This document shows positions 43,352 through 53,066 of a DNA stretch of 64,000 nucleotides, piece after piece. The stretch is from NCBI RefSeq assembly GCF_023380025.1, contig NZ_CP097253.1:558001-622000 (forward strand). The letters are read 5' to 3'. The position numbers and the translations under genes are program-made. Below the pieces are notes generated by a model. That model had not been told where the DNA came from and did no database searches. It was given only the letters and a program-made list of their open reading frames with translations. Each line of letters starts with the position of its first letter. Position 1 is the stretch's first letter. The stretch is from Sphingomonas glaciei (lineage in GTDB: Bacteria > Pseudomonadota > Alphaproteobacteria > Sphingomonadales > Sphingomonadaceae).

Positions 43352-45261
43352 TTGCCGAGGCAGGTCTTGCCGCCTTGTGGCTGGCGTTTTCGCTGGCGCT
43401 TTTGCAATTCGGGCTGGCGGTCGCGAGCAATCGCCTTGGAGATCTCAAGACCCTGGTCGCGCCGGTCGCAGTGGCGCAGGGCGTGCTGACCCTGTTGTCC
43501 TTCGCGCTGCTGATCTGGCTGTTCCTGCGGACTGACACCAGCGTTCAGCTGGTCGCCGCCAACAGCCATAGCGCCAAGCCCTTCATCTACCGCTTCTCCG
43601 GGGCGTGGGGGAATCACGAAGGCTCGATGCTGCTGTGGGTGACCGTGCTGTCGGCCGCCGGCGCACTGTTGGCGCTAGTCGAGCGGCGCCTGCCCGAGCG
43701 GAGCCTGCGCGCGACGCTGGGGGCCCAGGCGCTGCTGGCGCTCGGCTTCTTCGGCTTTCTGCTGATCGCGTCCAACCCCTTCACCCGGCTCGATCCGGCG
43801 CCGCTGCAAGGGCAGGGGTTGAACCCGCTGCTGCAGGACCCGGGCTTGGCCTTCCATCCGCCGACACTTTACCTCGGCTATGTCGGCCTGAGCGTCGCGT
43901 TCAGTCTTGCTGTCGGGGCGCTGGTCACCCGCGAGGTCGGGCCGGCGATGGCCCGCGCGATGCGGCCGTGGGTGCTGGGCGCGTGGGTGCTGCTGACGAT
44001 CGGCATCGTCGCGGGCAGCTACTGGGCATATTACGAATTGGGCTGGGGCGGCTGGTGGTTCTGGGACCCGGTCGAGAATGCCTCGCTGATGCCGTGGCTC
44101 GCTGCCACCGCCTTGCTCCACTCGATCAACGTGCTGGCCGCCCGCGGGTCGCTTCGGGCATGGACCGTCATGCTGGCGGTAGTCGCTTTCTCCATGTCGA
44201 TGATCGGCACCTTCCTGGTCCGCTCGGGCATACTGACCAGCGTCCACAGCTTTGCGGTGGATCCGACCCGCGGTAGCTTCATTCTCGGCCTGCTGATCTT
44301 CTATACCGGCGGCGCGCTGCTGCTGTTCGCGCTGCGCATCGCCTCCGTCCGCGAGGGTGCGCGGTTCGAGATCGTCAGCCGGGAAGGCGCGCTGGTCGCA
44401 AACAATCTCATCCTGTCGGTCATTCTCGGCACCGTGTTCGTCGGCACCCTCTATCCGGTCGCGGTCGAGGCGGTGTCGGGCGAGAAGATTTCGGTCGGTC
44501 CGCCTTACTTCAATGCGACCACCGGTCCGCTGGTCCTGATCCTCGCCGCGGTGCTGTTTATCGGTCCGTTGCTGCGTTGGCGGCGGGACAGCCGCCCCAA
44601 CCTGCGCCGTATCGCCGGGCCGGTCGTCGTCACGATCCTTGCCTTCGCGCTGACCTTCATCGATCCGGAGATGAACCTGCTGCCGCGGCTCGGCCTCGCC
44701 TTTGCGGCAGGTCTTGCGGCGGCGAGCTTCCTGCCGCTTGCGGGGCGCGACCTGCGCCGCACGCCACTGACCATCTGGGGAATGGTCATCAGCCACCTCG
44801 GCATCGCCGTGGCGATGACCGGCGCGGCCGCCGATGCCTCGCTGACCCGCGAGACTCTTGCGGCAGCGCGGATCGGTGAGGTGCTGACGGTCGGGCCGTG
44901 GAAGGTTCGCTTCAACGGCGTCGATCCCGTCGCCGGCCCGAACTGGACCGCGATCGAAGGCCATCTGGTCGCCACCCGCGGCAGCACCGCGATCCGGCTC
45001 GATCCGCAGAGCCGCTATTTCAGCTCGCCGCCGACCGAGACTAATGAGGCAGCCATCACCACTCGCCTCGACGGGCAGCTCTACACGGTGATCGGCAAGC
45101 GCCAGGGCGATCGCTGGCAACTCCGCCTGTGGTGGAAGCCGATGGTCACCTTCATCTGGCTGGGCGGCGCGCTGATCGCGCTGGGCGGCCTGCTGGCGCT
45201 GATCGGTCGCCTGCGCCGCGAACGCGGTCGTCCGCTGCCGCTTGCCGAGGCGCGGACATGA
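43348..45261 (+). CDS. ccmF: Heme lyase subunit CcmF
   Basis: A 637-residue membrane protein with about 14 helices. It carries FSGAWGNHEGSMLLWV, the tryptophan-rich WGGWWFWDPVENASLMPWL motif near residue 235 and the conserved GTFLVRSGILTSVHSF. It ligates heme to apocytochrome c. GTG start overlapping ccmE. Length is standard. Confidence 0.95.
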   Translation: MIAEAGLAALWLAFSLALLQFGLAVASNRLGDLKTLVAPVAVAQGVLTLLSFALLIWLFLRTDTSVQLVAANSHSAKPFIYRFSGAWGNHEGSMLLWVTVLSAAGALLALVERRLPERSLRATLGAQALLALGFFGFLLIASNPFTRLDPAPLQGQGLNPLLQDPGLAFHPPTLYLGYVGLSVAFSLAVGALVTREVGPAMARAMRPWVLGAWVLLTIGIVAGSYWAYYELGWGGWWFWDPVENASLMPWLAATALLHSINVLAARGSLRAWTVMLAVVAFSMSMIGTFLVRSGILTSVHSFAVDPTRGSFILGLLIFYTGGALLLFALRIASVREGARFEIVSREGALVANNLILSVILGTVFVGTLYPVAVEAVSGEKISVGPPYFNATTGPLVLILAAVLFIGPLLRWRRDSRPNLRRIAGPVVVTILAFALTFIDPEMNLLPRLGLAFAAGLAAASFLPLAGRDLRRTPLTIWGMVISHLGIAVAMTGAAADASLTRETLAAARIGEVLTVGPWKVRFNGVDPVAGPNWTAIEGHLVATRGSTAIRLDPQSRYFSSPPTETNEAAITTRLDGQLYTVIGKRQGDRWQLRLWWKPMVTFIWLGGALIALGGLLALIGRLRRERGRPLPLAEART

Positions 45262-45788
45262 GCCGCCGGGCATGGCTGCTCGTGCCGTTGCTGCTGTTCA
45301 TCGGATTCGTCGCGGCGGCGGCGTGGCGGCTCAGCGCGCCGCCCGACACCTCGATTCGTTCGCGGATGGTCGGGCGAAGCGTTCCGACCTTTGCCGCGGC
45401 GCCGATGCTGCCCGGACGGCCCGGGCTTGCGAGCGCCAGCCTGGGGCAGGGCAAGCCGCGCCTACTCAATTTCTTCGCCAGTTGGTGCGTACCCTGCGTC
45501 GCCGAGGCCCCGGTCCTGCTCGACCTTCAGAAGAAGGGGGTGACGATCGAGGCCATCGCGCTTCGAGATCAGCCTGAGGATGTGCAGGAATTCCTTGCCA
45601 GCTACGGCGATCCGTTCAGTGCGATCGGCAGCGACCCGGTCGGGGAGGCACAGATCGCGTTCGGCTCTTCTGGAGTTCCCGAAAGCTTCATCGTCGATGG
45701 CAAGGGGATTATCCGCTACCAGCACATCGGACCGATCGCGCCCGAGCAAGTCGCCGAAGTGCTGGCCGAATGGGAGAAAGCGAGTTGA
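45258..45788 (+). CDS. ccmG: Thiol:disulfide interchange protein CcmG/DsbE
   Basis: A 176-residue thioredoxin-fold protein anchored by an N-terminal helix, with the redox pair Cys77-Cys80 in FASWCVPC and the cis-proline segment GVPESF. It reduces the CXXCH cysteines of apocytochrome c in the periplasm. It overlaps ccmF and ccmH by 4 bases each. Confidence 0.94.
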   Translation: MSRRAWLLVPLLLFIGFVAAAAWRLSAPPDTSIRSRMVGRSVPTFAAAPMLPGRPGLASASLGQGKPRLLNFFASWCVPCVAEAPVLLDLQKKGVTIEAIALRDQPEDVQEFLASYGDPFSAIGSDPVGEAQIAFGSSGVPESFIVDGKGIIRYQHIGPIAPEQVAEVLAEWEKAS

Positions 45789-46204
45789 CCGCCTTCCTCC
45801 GTCTCCTACCTGCAGCCATGGCGCTGGCATTGGGTTCGACCGCTGCCCTGGCGGATTCCAATCGCCCGCCGGCGCCTTATGCCTACAAGCAGCTGTCCGA
45901 CCCGACCAAGGAAGCGCAAGCGACGGAGCTGATGGCCGAGTTGCGTTGCCTCGTCTGCCAGGGTCAGTCGATCCACGACAGCGATGCCGAAATGGCGGGC
46001 GACATGCGCCACCTGGTCCGTACGCGGATCGAGGCCGGTGAAAGCCCCGATCAGATCCGTAGCTTCCTGATCGAACGCTATGGAAGCTGGGTGAGCTACC
46101 AGCCGCGGCTCGATCGCGACACCCTCGTGCTGTGGCTGGCGCCGCTGCTGCTTCTTGCAGGTGGGGCATTCCTTGTCCTGCGCCGGCTGAAGGTGCGGCG
46201 CTGA
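45785..46204 (+). CDS. ccmH: Cytochrome c maturation protein CcmH
   Basis: A 139-residue protein: a signal segment, a redox motif Cys55-Cys58 in LRCLVCQGQSI, and a C-terminal membrane helix. It takes part with CcmG and CcmF in apocytochrome reduction and heme ligation. TTG 45785 overlaps the ccmG stop (TTGA) and gives the correct signal peptide; the in-frame ATG at 45770 is less likely. Confidence 0.92.
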   Translation: MTAFLRLLPAAMALALGSTAALADSNRPPAPYAYKQLSDPTKEAQATELMAELRCLVCQGQSIHDSDAEMAGDMRHLVRTRIEAGESPDQIRSFLIERYGSWVSYQPRLDRDTLVLWLAPLLLLAGGAFLVLRRLKVRR

Positions 46205-46878
46205 TGGGCTGGCTCTGGCTGTTCGTGTTGCTTGCCGCCACCGCTGCCGGGCTGTGGATCGCCGGAAGGCTGCGCGGTGCGGCGCTGCAGGTGACCCTGG
46301 CGGCGCTGATGCTTGGCGCTGCGGGCTATGCACTGCAGGGCCGTCCGGACTTAGTCGGCACGCCGCGCGAAGGGGGGCTGAGCCGCCCGGCGGTGCCGCT
46401 GACCGAGGCAAGGCAGGCAATGCTGGGCACCTTCACCGCCGGCGAGCGCTACCTGCTGATCGCCGACAGCTTCGCCCGCCGCGGGAACACCACTGAAGAA
46501 TTGGGGGCGATCCGAGCAGGGCTGCGGGAGCGGCCCGACGATCTGGCGCTGCAGATCGGACTGGCGAATGCCCTCGTCGATCATTCCCAGATGATCACCC
46601 CTGCCGCCGAACTCGCCTTCGAGCGGGCACGGCAGGTGGCACCGAGGCATCCGGCCCCCTTGTTCTTCGAAGGCCTGGCGCGCGCTCGGTCAGGCGACCT
46701 GGAGCGGGGATTGGAGCTGTTCCGGGCCGCTCTGGCGCTGACGCCCTCGGGTACCAGCTACCGGCCGATGATCGAGCAGGGCGTGTCAATGGTCAGCAAC
46801 AGCCTGGCCGAGCGGCAGATGATGCCGGGGCAGGCCGGCGGGCAGGGCAGTGCCCCGACGCAGCCGGCCCGTCCTTAA
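46204..46878 (+). CDS. CcmI-like TPR protein of cytochrome c maturation
   Basis: A 224-residue membrane-anchored protein: two N-terminal hydrophobic segments (about 2-20 and 30-45), then TPR-type helices (ALQIGLANALVDH, then PLFFEGLARARSGDLERGLELF). By position and layout it is the CcmI/CycH apocytochrome chaperone. Its ATG shares one base with the ccmH stop (TGATG). Ends the ccm operon. Confidence 0.85.
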   Translation: MGWLWLFVLLAATAAGLWIAGRLRGAALQVTLAALMLGAAGYALQGRPDLVGTPREGGLSRPAVPLTEARQAMLGTFTAGERYLLIADSFARRGNTTEELGAIRAGLRERPDDLALQIGLANALVDHSQMITPAAELAFERARQVAPRHPAPLFFEGLARARSGDLERGLELFRAALALTPSGTSYRPMIEQGVSMVSNSLAERQMMPGQAGGQGSAPTQPARP

Positions 46879-46883
46879 GCGAC

Positions 46884-47108
46884 TTACTCGCCGCGCCCGG
46901 TCTCGCCCTGCAGAGCGTCAATTTCCTTCGATGCTTCGGCCTTGGACAGTTCGGGATCGAACTCCTTACCGGCCTCTTCGCTCAGCGTCTGGAGGTAGGA
47001 GGCCTGCGCCCCCGTCATCGGCTCACCGCCAGTGGTCCAGTGATCAGGATCCTTGACCGCATTGCCGGTCGGATTTGCCTTCGGATCGGTGTCTGGCTTC
47101 GTCGTCAT
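46884..47108 (-). CDS. DUF3072 domain protein
   Basis: A 74-residue soluble protein with the DUF3072 core MTGAQASYLQTLSEEAGKEFD followed by LSKAEASKEIDAL. Function unknown in all members I know of. It is a single gene, convergent with the ccm operon, ending 5 bases from it. Confidence 0.85.
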   Translation of the reverse strand: MTTKPDTDPKANPTGNAVKDPDHWTTGGEPMTGAQASYLQTLSEEAGKEFDPELSKAEASKEIDALQGETGRGE

Positions 47109-47173
47109 TCTTCAAGCCTTCTCAGAGAGTTGAGTTGGTTGAAGAACGACGACGTTCCGTTTATGTTCCGTGG

Positions 47174-48274
47174 TTAGATGGCGACGAATTCGAGGTCGAG
47201 CGCTTCGGCGACGGCCTGATGGCGGATCTTGCCGCCGCTGACGTTGAGGCCGTTGGCGAGATGCGGGTCGGCCTTCATCGCCGCTACCGCGCCCAGGTTT
47301 GCGAGCTTGAGCGCGAAGGGCAGGGTGGCGTTATTGAGCGCGAAGGCGCTGGTTCGGGCAACCGCACCCGGCATGTTGGCCACGCAATAATGGATCACGC
47401 CGTCGACCTCATAGACCGGGTCTGCATGGGTGGTGGCGTGGCTGGTCTCGAAGCATCCGCCTTGGTCGATCGCGATGTCGACCAGCACCGATCCGCGCTT
47501 CATCGTCTTGAGCATCTCGCGGGTGACGAGCTTGGGCGCCGCGGCACCCGGAACCAGCACGGCGCCGATCACCAGTTCGGCCTCTTCGACCGCCCGCGCG
47601 ATGGCGTCACGGCTGGCGTAAGCGGTCTTGATCTGGCTGCCGAAGAACATGTCGAGTTCGGCCAGGCGCTCGTTGGAAATGTCATAGATGGTGACGTCGG
47701 CACGCATGCCGACCGCCATCTGCGCCGCGTTGACGCCGCTGACTCCGCCGCCGAAGATCGCGACCTTGGCCGGGGCCACGCCGGGAACGCCGCCAAGCAG
47801 CACGCCGCGGCCGCCCTGCGCCTTTTCGAGATAGTGCGCGCCGACCTGGATGCTGAGTCGGCCGGCGACTTCGCTCATCGGGCTCAGCAGAGGCAGGGTG
47901 CCCGAGCGCGAGGTGACCGTTTCATAGGCGATGCAGGTCGCACCGCTCGCCATCAGCCCCTCGGCCTGCGGCTTGTCGGCGGCGAGGTGGAGGTAGGTGA
48001 AGAGCAAGTGGTGCGGCTTGATCATCGCGATTTCGCCCGGCTGCGGCTCCTTGACCTTGACGATCATCTCGGCCGTGTCGAACACCGAGGCGGCGTCGGG
48101 CAGGATGGTCGCGCCGGCCTTCACATAAGCGCTATCGGGGCAGTCGATGCCCTTGCCGGCACCGGTCTCGACGAACAGCTCGTGACCGGCCGCGACCAGC
48201 TCCTTGACGGAGGCCGGGGTCAGGCCGACTCTATACTCGTGGTTCTTGATTTCCTTGGGCACGCCGACACGCAT
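47174..48274 (-). CDS. ald: Alanine dehydrogenase
   Basis: A 366-residue NAD-dependent enzyme converting alanine to pyruvate and ammonia. It begins MRVGVPKEIKNHEYRV; the catalytic lysine and histidine regions are VKVKEPQPGE and LFTYLHLAAD; the NAD motif is FGGGVSGVNAA near residue 172. Length is typical. Divergent from kup. Confidence 0.96.
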   Translation of the reverse strand: MRVGVPKEIKNHEYRVGLTPASVKELVAAGHELFVETGAGKGIDCPDSAYVKAGATILPDAASVFDTAEMIVKVKEPQPGEIAMIKPHHLLFTYLHLAADKPQAEGLMASGATCIAYETVTSRSGTLPLLSPMSEVAGRLSIQVGAHYLEKAQGGRGVLLGGVPGVAPAKVAIFGGGVSGVNAAQMAVGMRADVTIYDISNERLAELDMFFGSQIKTAYASRDAIARAVEEAELVIGAVLVPGAAAPKLVTREMLKTMKRGSVLVDIAIDQGGCFETSHATTHADPVYEVDGVIHYCVANMPGAVARTSAFALNNATLPFALKLANLGAVAAMKADPHLANGLNVSGGKIRHQAVAEALDLEFVAI

Positions 48275-48393
48275 GGAACGATTGCCTCTTCGAGAGTTGA
48301 TTGTGTGGTGGTTGCGCGCGCCTATAGACCGGGAATGAGCGGATGCACCAGCCGATTGCGAGCGGCCACTCGCACTGCTAGGGGCCCCGCCCG

Positions 48394-50340
48394 ATGAACG
48401 TCACCGCTGAAGGCGCTGCCCAGCCCGCTATCCCGGCGGTGACCGAGGACAGCCATGGCCACCATGTCCAGGGTTCGCTCGCCAAGCTGATGCTCGGCGC
48501 GGCGGGCGTGGTGTTCGGCGACATCGGCACCTCGCCCATCTACGCTTTCCGCGAGACCTTCGCCGGCCACCACACGCTCGAGCCCGACCAGCTCCACATC
48601 TTCGGCGTGCTGAGCCTGATCTTCTGGTCGATGATGATCATCGTGACGCTGAAATACGTCACCATCATCATGCGCGCCGACAACAAGGGCGAAGGCGGAA
48701 GCCTGGCGCTGCTGGCGCTGATCAACCGTTCGACCGGGACGACGCGGCGGTGGACCGGCGGGATCGTCATGCTCGGCGTGTTCGCCACCGCGCTGTTCTA
48801 CGGCGACAGCATGATTACTCCGGCCATCTCGGTGCTGTCGGCGGTGGAAGGGTTGAAGACCGTCAACGGCGCGTTCGAGCCGTACGTTATCCCGCTTTGT
48901 ATCGGCATCCTGGTCGGGCTGTTCATGATCCAGAGCCGCGGGACGGCCAAGGTCGGCAATTTGTTCGGCCCGGTGATGATCGTCTATTTCATCACGCTCG
49001 CGGTGCTAGGGACGATGCACCTCGCGTCGGCTCCCGGCCTGTTGCTGCAGATGCTCAACCCGCTGAACGCGCTCTATTTCTATTATCAGGAGCCGCTCCC
49101 GGCGTTCATCGCGATGGGGTCGGTCGTGCTTGCGGTGACCGGCGCGGAGGCGCTCTACGCCGACATGGGTCACTTCGGTAAGCGGCCGATCCGCTACGCC
49201 TGGATATTCGTCATCGTTGCCTTGCTGCTCAACTATCTGGGGCAAGGCGCCATGCTGCTGCAGCAGTCGCCCGAGCAAGCCCGCGAGCTGGTCAAGAACC
49301 CGTTCTTCTTCCTGGCGCCCGAAAGCCTGCGCCTGCCGCTGGTGCTGCTGGCGACCTGCGCCACCGTCATCGCCAGCCAGGCGGTGATTACCGGCGCCTT
49401 CTCGGTCACGCAGCAGGCGATCCAGCTCGGCTTCATCCCGCGCCTGCGAATCCTGCAGACCAGCGAGTCAGCCAAGGGCCAGATCTATATCCCGGTAGTG
49501 AACTGGGCGCTGATGGTCGCCGTGGTGCTGCTGGTGGTCAGCTTCGGTAGCTCGTCCAACCTTGCCGCTGCTTATGGCATTGCGGTTACCGGGGCGATGT
49601 TCATCGACACCCTGCTGCTGGCGGTGGTGTTCTTCTCGCTTTGGAAGTGGCCGGCGTGGAAAGCGGTGCCGCTGCTCGCGCTCTTCCTGCTGGTCGACAT
49701 CCTCTACTTCGGCGCCAACTTGCTGAAGGTGCCGGACGGCGGCTGGGTGCCTCTGGTGGTGGGCGTGATCGGTTTCACCTTGCTCACCACCTGGGCCAAG
49801 GGCCGCAAGCTGATGATGGACCGGATGGCCGAGGCGAGCCTGCCGATGGAGGTGTTCGTGAAGTCGGCCGCCAACAGCGCCACGCGGGTTCCCGGCACCG
49901 CGGTGTTCATGACCTCGAGCGCCAAGGGTGTGCCCCATGCGCTGCTCCACAACCTCAAGCATAACAAGGTGCTGCACGAGCGGGTGATGCTGCTGACGGT
50001 GCGGATCGAGGACGTGCCTTACGTTCGCGAGGAGCGCCGGCTGGAGACCGAGGACTATACTAACGGCTTTTTCCGGGTGGTCCTGCGCTACGGCTTCATG
50101 GAGGAGCTGGACGTTCCGACGCAGCTCGGCAAGCTGCAGGATTGCGGGCCAGTGTGCCGGATGATGGACACCAGCTTCTTCCTAGCAAGGCAGACCCTGA
50201 TCTCGACCGCGCGGCCCGGAATGGCGAGCTGGCGCGAGCGGCTGTTCGCCTGGATGCTGCGCAATTCGGAAAGCGCGATGGAATTCTTCAAGCTGCCGCC
50301 CAACCGCGTGGTCGAGCTTGGGAGCCAGGTGGAGATTTAG
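48394..50340 (+). CDS. kup: Kup/Trk-type potassium uptake protein
   Basis: A 648-residue KUP/HAK family potassium-proton symporter with about twelve membrane helices. [17 protein letters not shown] opens the transport domain; [11 protein letters not shown] and the C-terminal cytoplasmic region (about 480-648) are typical. Start at [10 protein letters not shown], 120 bases from the divergent ald gene. Confidence 0.95.
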   Translation: MNVTAEGAAQPAIPAVTEDSHGHHVQGSLAKLMLGAAGVVFGDIGTSPIYAFRETFAGHHTLEPDQLHIFGVLSLIFWSMMIIVTLKYVTIIMRADNKGEGGSLALLALINRSTGTTRRWTGGIVMLGVFATALFYGDSMITPAISVLSAVEGLKTVNGAFEPYVIPLCIGILVGLFMIQSRGTAKVGNLFGPVMIVYFITLAVLGTMHLASAPGLLLQMLNPLNALYFYYQEPLPAFIAMGSVVLAVTGAEALYADMGHFGKRPIRYAWIFVIVALLLNYLGQGAMLLQQSPEQARELVKNPFFFLAPESLRLPLVLLATCATVIASQAVITGAFSVTQQAIQLGFIPRLRILQTSESAKGQIYIPVVNWALMVAVVLLVVSFGSSSNLAAAYGIAVTGAMFIDTLLLAVVFFSLWKWPAWKAVPLLALFLLVDILYFGANLLKVPDGGWVPLVVGVIGFTLLTTWAKGRKLMMDRMAEASLPMEVFVKSAANSATRVPGTAVFMTSSAKGVPHALLHNLKHNKVLHERVMLLTVRIEDVPYVREERRLETEDYTNGFFRVVLRYGFMEELDVPTQLGKLQDCGPVCRMMDTSFFLARQTLISTARPGMASWRERLFAWMLRNSESAMEFFKLPPNRVVELGSQVEI

Positions 50341-50382
50341 GTCAGGTGGACCTTGCGGCACCCGCCGCGCATTACCCTGCCC

Positions 50383-50949
50383 ATGGATCAAACCGCTTCG
50401 TGGATCGCGACCGCCGCGACCATCATTGCCGCCTGCTTTACCGCTTCCAATCTTGGCAGCCGGGTCACCGGCATCGGCTTCATCATCTTCACCATCGGCT
50501 CGATCGCCTGGTTCGCGACCGGTGTGCTGACCGACCAGCCGGCTTTGGTTTGGACCAATGCCGTCATGACTTTGCTGAACCTGTTCGGGGTGTATCGCTG
50601 GCTCGGGCGGCAGGCCAAGCTTGAGGAGGGCGCCAGCAAAGCGGCGGAGGCCAGTTCGGCGGCGCCAGGCGAAGACCTGTTCCCGGCGTCCAGCCTGACC
50701 GCCTCGCATCTGCTCGGCCGCGGCGGGGAGGCGCTCGGCACCACGGTCGACGCGATGCTCAGCTGCGACGGCGGGCGGCTGCGCTATCTGGTCGTCGCGC
50801 AGGGCGGCGTCGCCGGAGTGGGCGAAACCTTTCGCCGGGTCGATTGGCATTATGCCGGGGTGTCCGACGGCGCGGTTAACACCGACATGTCGCCGGAACA
50901 GTTCGAGCAGCTCCCCGAGGTTCAGAAGGACAATTGGCCAGGACGATGA
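50383..50949 (+). CDS. Membrane protein with a PRC-barrel-like C-terminal region
   Basis: A 188-residue protein with two to three N-terminal membrane segments (about 6-60), a linker and a C-terminal beta-rich part (ASHLLGRGGEALGTTVDAMLSCDGGRLRYLVVA) resembling a PRC-barrel. Start at MDQTASWIATA; the frame opens 10 codons upstream. It overlaps the 2H phosphoesterase gene by 4 bases. Function unknown. Confidence 0.65.
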   Translation: MDQTASWIATAATIIAACFTASNLGSRVTGIGFIIFTIGSIAWFATGVLTDQPALVWTNAVMTLLNLFGVYRWLGRQAKLEEGASKAAEASSAAPGEDLFPASSLTASHLLGRGGEALGTTVDAMLSCDGGRLRYLVVAQGGVAGVGETFRRVDWHYAGVSDGAVNTDMSPEQFEQLPEVQKDNWPGR

Positions 50950-51449
50950 GCGGCGCACTGATTGTCACCGCTGCCCTTGGGCCCGAGGATTTCGCCTGGC
51001 TCGACGGGCAGCGCCGGGCCTATTTCCCGCCCGAACGCAACCAGCTGGCGGCGCATCTCACTATGTTTCATGCCTTGCCCCCCAGCGCCGAAGCGGAGGC
51101 GGGAAGGGTGCTTGCCCGCGAGGCTGCTACCGCTGCACCCCAGGCCAAGGTCGCCGGGCTGATGAACCTTGGCCGCGGGGTGGCCTACCGGATTGTGTCG
51201 GACGAACTGGAAGCCATCCGCCGCAACATCGCCGATCATTTCCACGGCTATCTGACGTCGCAGGACGGGCAAGGCTGGCGACCGCACGTGACGGTGATGA
51301 ACAAGGCCGAGCCACGGGCAGCGAAAGCGCTGCTGCACGAGCTGGAGGCAAGCTTCAGCCCGCGACCCCTGAGGATCGCGGGCCTGGAGCTCCACCGCTA
51401 CCTCGGCGGCCCGTGGGAGCGCCTCGGGCGGTGGAGCTTCCGGGGTTAG
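50946..51449 (+). CDS. 2H phosphoesterase (2'-5' RNA ligase-like)
   Basis: A 167-residue protein with the two HxT motifs of the 2H superfamily: His37 in AHLTMFH and His114 in PHVTVMN. Bacterial ThpR-type members act on 2'-5' RNA linkages or cyclic phosphates. Start at MSGALIVTAALG, overlapping the previous stop. It ends 4 bases into a convergent gene. Confidence 0.85.
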   Translation: MSGALIVTAALGPEDFAWLDGQRRAYFPPERNQLAAHLTMFHALPPSAEAEAGRVLAREAATAAPQAKVAGLMNLGRGVAYRIVSDELEAIRRNIADHFHGYLTSQDGQGWRPHVTVMNKAEPRAAKALLHELEASFSPRPLRIAGLELHRYLGGPWERLGRWSFRG

Positions 51450-51865
51450 CTGAGGTCGCCGACCCCGTCGCAGCTGAGTTCGAACGCAGCCATGCCGGCT
51501 TCCAGAACGCCGGCCAGCATCGGCATCTCGAGGAACTGGTCGACCACGCCGCCGGCCGCCACTTCGTCATTGGCTTCGGCCATCGCTTCGTCCCAGTCGG
51601 ACGCTTCGTAGGTGCCCTGGCCGACCCAGCAGAAGGCGAGCAGTTCGGCCTGCTGGTCTTCGGCCAGATCGTCGATCGCCGAGCGAAGTTCCTCCTCGAC
51701 CCCGTCGTTTACGTCGTCGTCGAGCACCGACAGGGCCTCGCCGTCTTCGCCATCGATGTTTTCCGCATCTTCGTCCGCGTCGTAATCGGACGGGACCTGA
51801 GCTTCATATTCTTTTGCGCGCAATATGATCCGGCAGAGCGTATCAAGCGGCGTGAGCGGATCCAT
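51446..51865 (-). CDS. DUF3775 domain protein
   Basis: A 139-residue very acidic protein. The core (TLCRIILRAKEYEAQ, then DLAEDQQAELLAFCWVGQGTY) is that of DUF3775, common in alphaproteobacteria and of unknown function. GGAG at 51876-51879 supports ATG 51865. Confidence 0.85.
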   Translation of the reverse strand: MDPLTPLDTLCRIILRAKEYEAQVPSDYDADEDAENIDGEDGEALSVLDDDVNDGVEEELRSAIDDLAEDQQAELLAFCWVGQGTYEASDWDEAMAEANDEVAAGGVVDQFLEMPMLAGVLEAGMAAFELSCDGVGDLS

Positions 51866-51980
51866 CGTGGGTAATCTCCTTTGCGCACTCAAACCCGGTG
51901 CTCACCCGGCGGTTCCTTGGCGTTGACCACTGCATGTCCCCCGCGTATAGGCCCGCCCGCCGTCACGGCACCCCGAGAGG

Positions 51981-52057
51981 GGCGGAGTAGCTCAGCTGGT
52001 TAGAGCAGCGGAATCATAATCCGCGTGTCGGGGGTTCAAGTCCCTCCTCCGCTACCA
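51981..52057 (+). tRNA. tRNA-Met, elongator (anticodon CAT)
   Basis: A 77-base cloverleaf with encoded CCA. The acceptor GGCGGAG pairs with CTCCGCT (first pair G-T), the anticodon loop is ATCATAA and the T loop TTCAAGT. It lies upstream of rpsB on the same strand. Confidence 0.94.
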
Positions 52058-52173
52058 TTCACGGGTGCCCGACGCGGCATCAACCCGCATGGGGGGCATC
52101 ATAGCCCGGTGCGAGTGGCCGAAAGGTCGCCCGTTCCCGCCCCCCAGAGGATCAACCGGAAGGAACTATCCCT

Positions 52174-52929
52174 ATGGCGAGCACGCTCGTCTCCATGCAG
52201 CAATTGCTCGAAGCCGGAGCTCACTTCGGCCACCAGACCCACCGCTGGAACCCGCGGATGAAGCCGTACATTTTCGGCGACCGCAACGGTGTTCACATCA
52301 TCGACCTGTCGCAGAGCGTTCCACTGTTCGCCCGCGCGCTCGACTTCGTGCAGGGCACCGTCGCCCGCGGCGGCAAGGTGCTGTTCGTCGGCACCAAGCG
52401 CCAGGCGCAGGACGCCGTGGCCGAGGCCGCCGGCCGTTCGGGCCAGCACTTCGTCAACCACCGCTGGCTCGGCGGCATGTTGACCAACTGGAAGACCATT
52501 TCCAACTCGATCAAGCGCCTCAAGACGCTCGAGGAGCAGCTGACGGGTGACACCGCCGGTCTGACCAAGAAGGAAGTGCTCCAGCTCACCCGTGAGCGCG
52601 ACAAGCTCGAGAAGAGCCTTGGCGGCATCCGTGACATGGGCGGCCTGCCCGACGTCATGTTTGTGATCGACACCAACAAGGAAGAGCTGGCGATCAAGGA
52701 AGCCAACGTCCTTGGCATCCCGGTTGTCGCGATCCTCGATTCGAACTCGAATCCCGAAGGCATCGCTTTCCCGGTTCCGGGCAATGACGACGCCAGCCGC
52801 GCCATCCGTCTCTACGCCGACGCGGTTGCCGAAGCGGCCACCTCGGGCAAGACCGGCAACCAGCAGCGCCAGGGTGTCGACATCGGCGCCATGTCCGAGC
52901 CGCCGGCCGAAGCCGCGCTCGAGGCGTAA
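52174..52929 (+). CDS. rpsB: 30S ribosomal protein S2
   Basis: A 251-residue ribosomal protein beginning [20 protein letters not shown], with [14 protein letters not shown] and the C-terminal [15 protein letters not shown] segment ([19 protein letters not shown]). GGAAGGA precedes the ATG. First gene of the conserved rpsB-tsf-pyrH-frr run. Confidence 0.98.
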   Translation: MASTLVSMQQLLEAGAHFGHQTHRWNPRMKPYIFGDRNGVHIIDLSQSVPLFARALDFVQGTVARGGKVLFVGTKRQAQDAVAEAAGRSGQHFVNHRWLGGMLTNWKTISNSIKRLKTLEEQLTGDTAGLTKKEVLQLTRERDKLEKSLGGIRDMGGLPDVMFVIDTNKEELAIKEANVLGIPVVAILDSNSNPEGIAFPVPGNDDASRAIRLYADAVAEAATSGKTGNQQRQGVDIGAMSEPPAEAALEA

Positions 52930-52936
52930 GCATTGC

Positions 52937-52956
52937 GCTCCGGCGAAGGCCGGAGC
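52937..52956. repeat. Perfect 8-bp hairpin after rpsB
   Basis: GCTCCGGC and GCCGGAGC face each other across GAAG, 7 bases past the rpsB stop. No T run follows, so it is more likely a dispersed palindromic repeat or a processing/attenuation site than a simple terminator. Confidence 0.6.
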
Positions 52957-52984
52957 TCAATGTCTTCAAGTTGCAACTCCTTTC

Positions 52985-53043
52985 CCGTTCGCCCCGGGCG
53001 AAGTCGGGGGACCAGATCCCTCGACGTCGCTCGGCACGAACGG
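52985..53043. repeat. REP-like palindromic repeat between rpsB and tsf
   Basis: The arm at 52985-53011 (CCGTTCGCCCCGGGCGAAGTC...) is an imperfect inverted copy of 53017-53043 (...GACGTCGCTCGGCACGAACGG). It is related to the element at 55431-55507, where the two arm types occur in the opposite order. Such elements are dispersed in sphingomonad genomes. Confidence 0.8.
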
Positions 53044-53066
53044 TTTCATAGCTAAGGAATACAGAC

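Noticed and set aside
43675..45273. A 532-codon open frame antisense to ccmF
   Set aside because: Same cause: high GC removes stops on the opposite strand. The + strand gene fits a conserved operon with overlaps.
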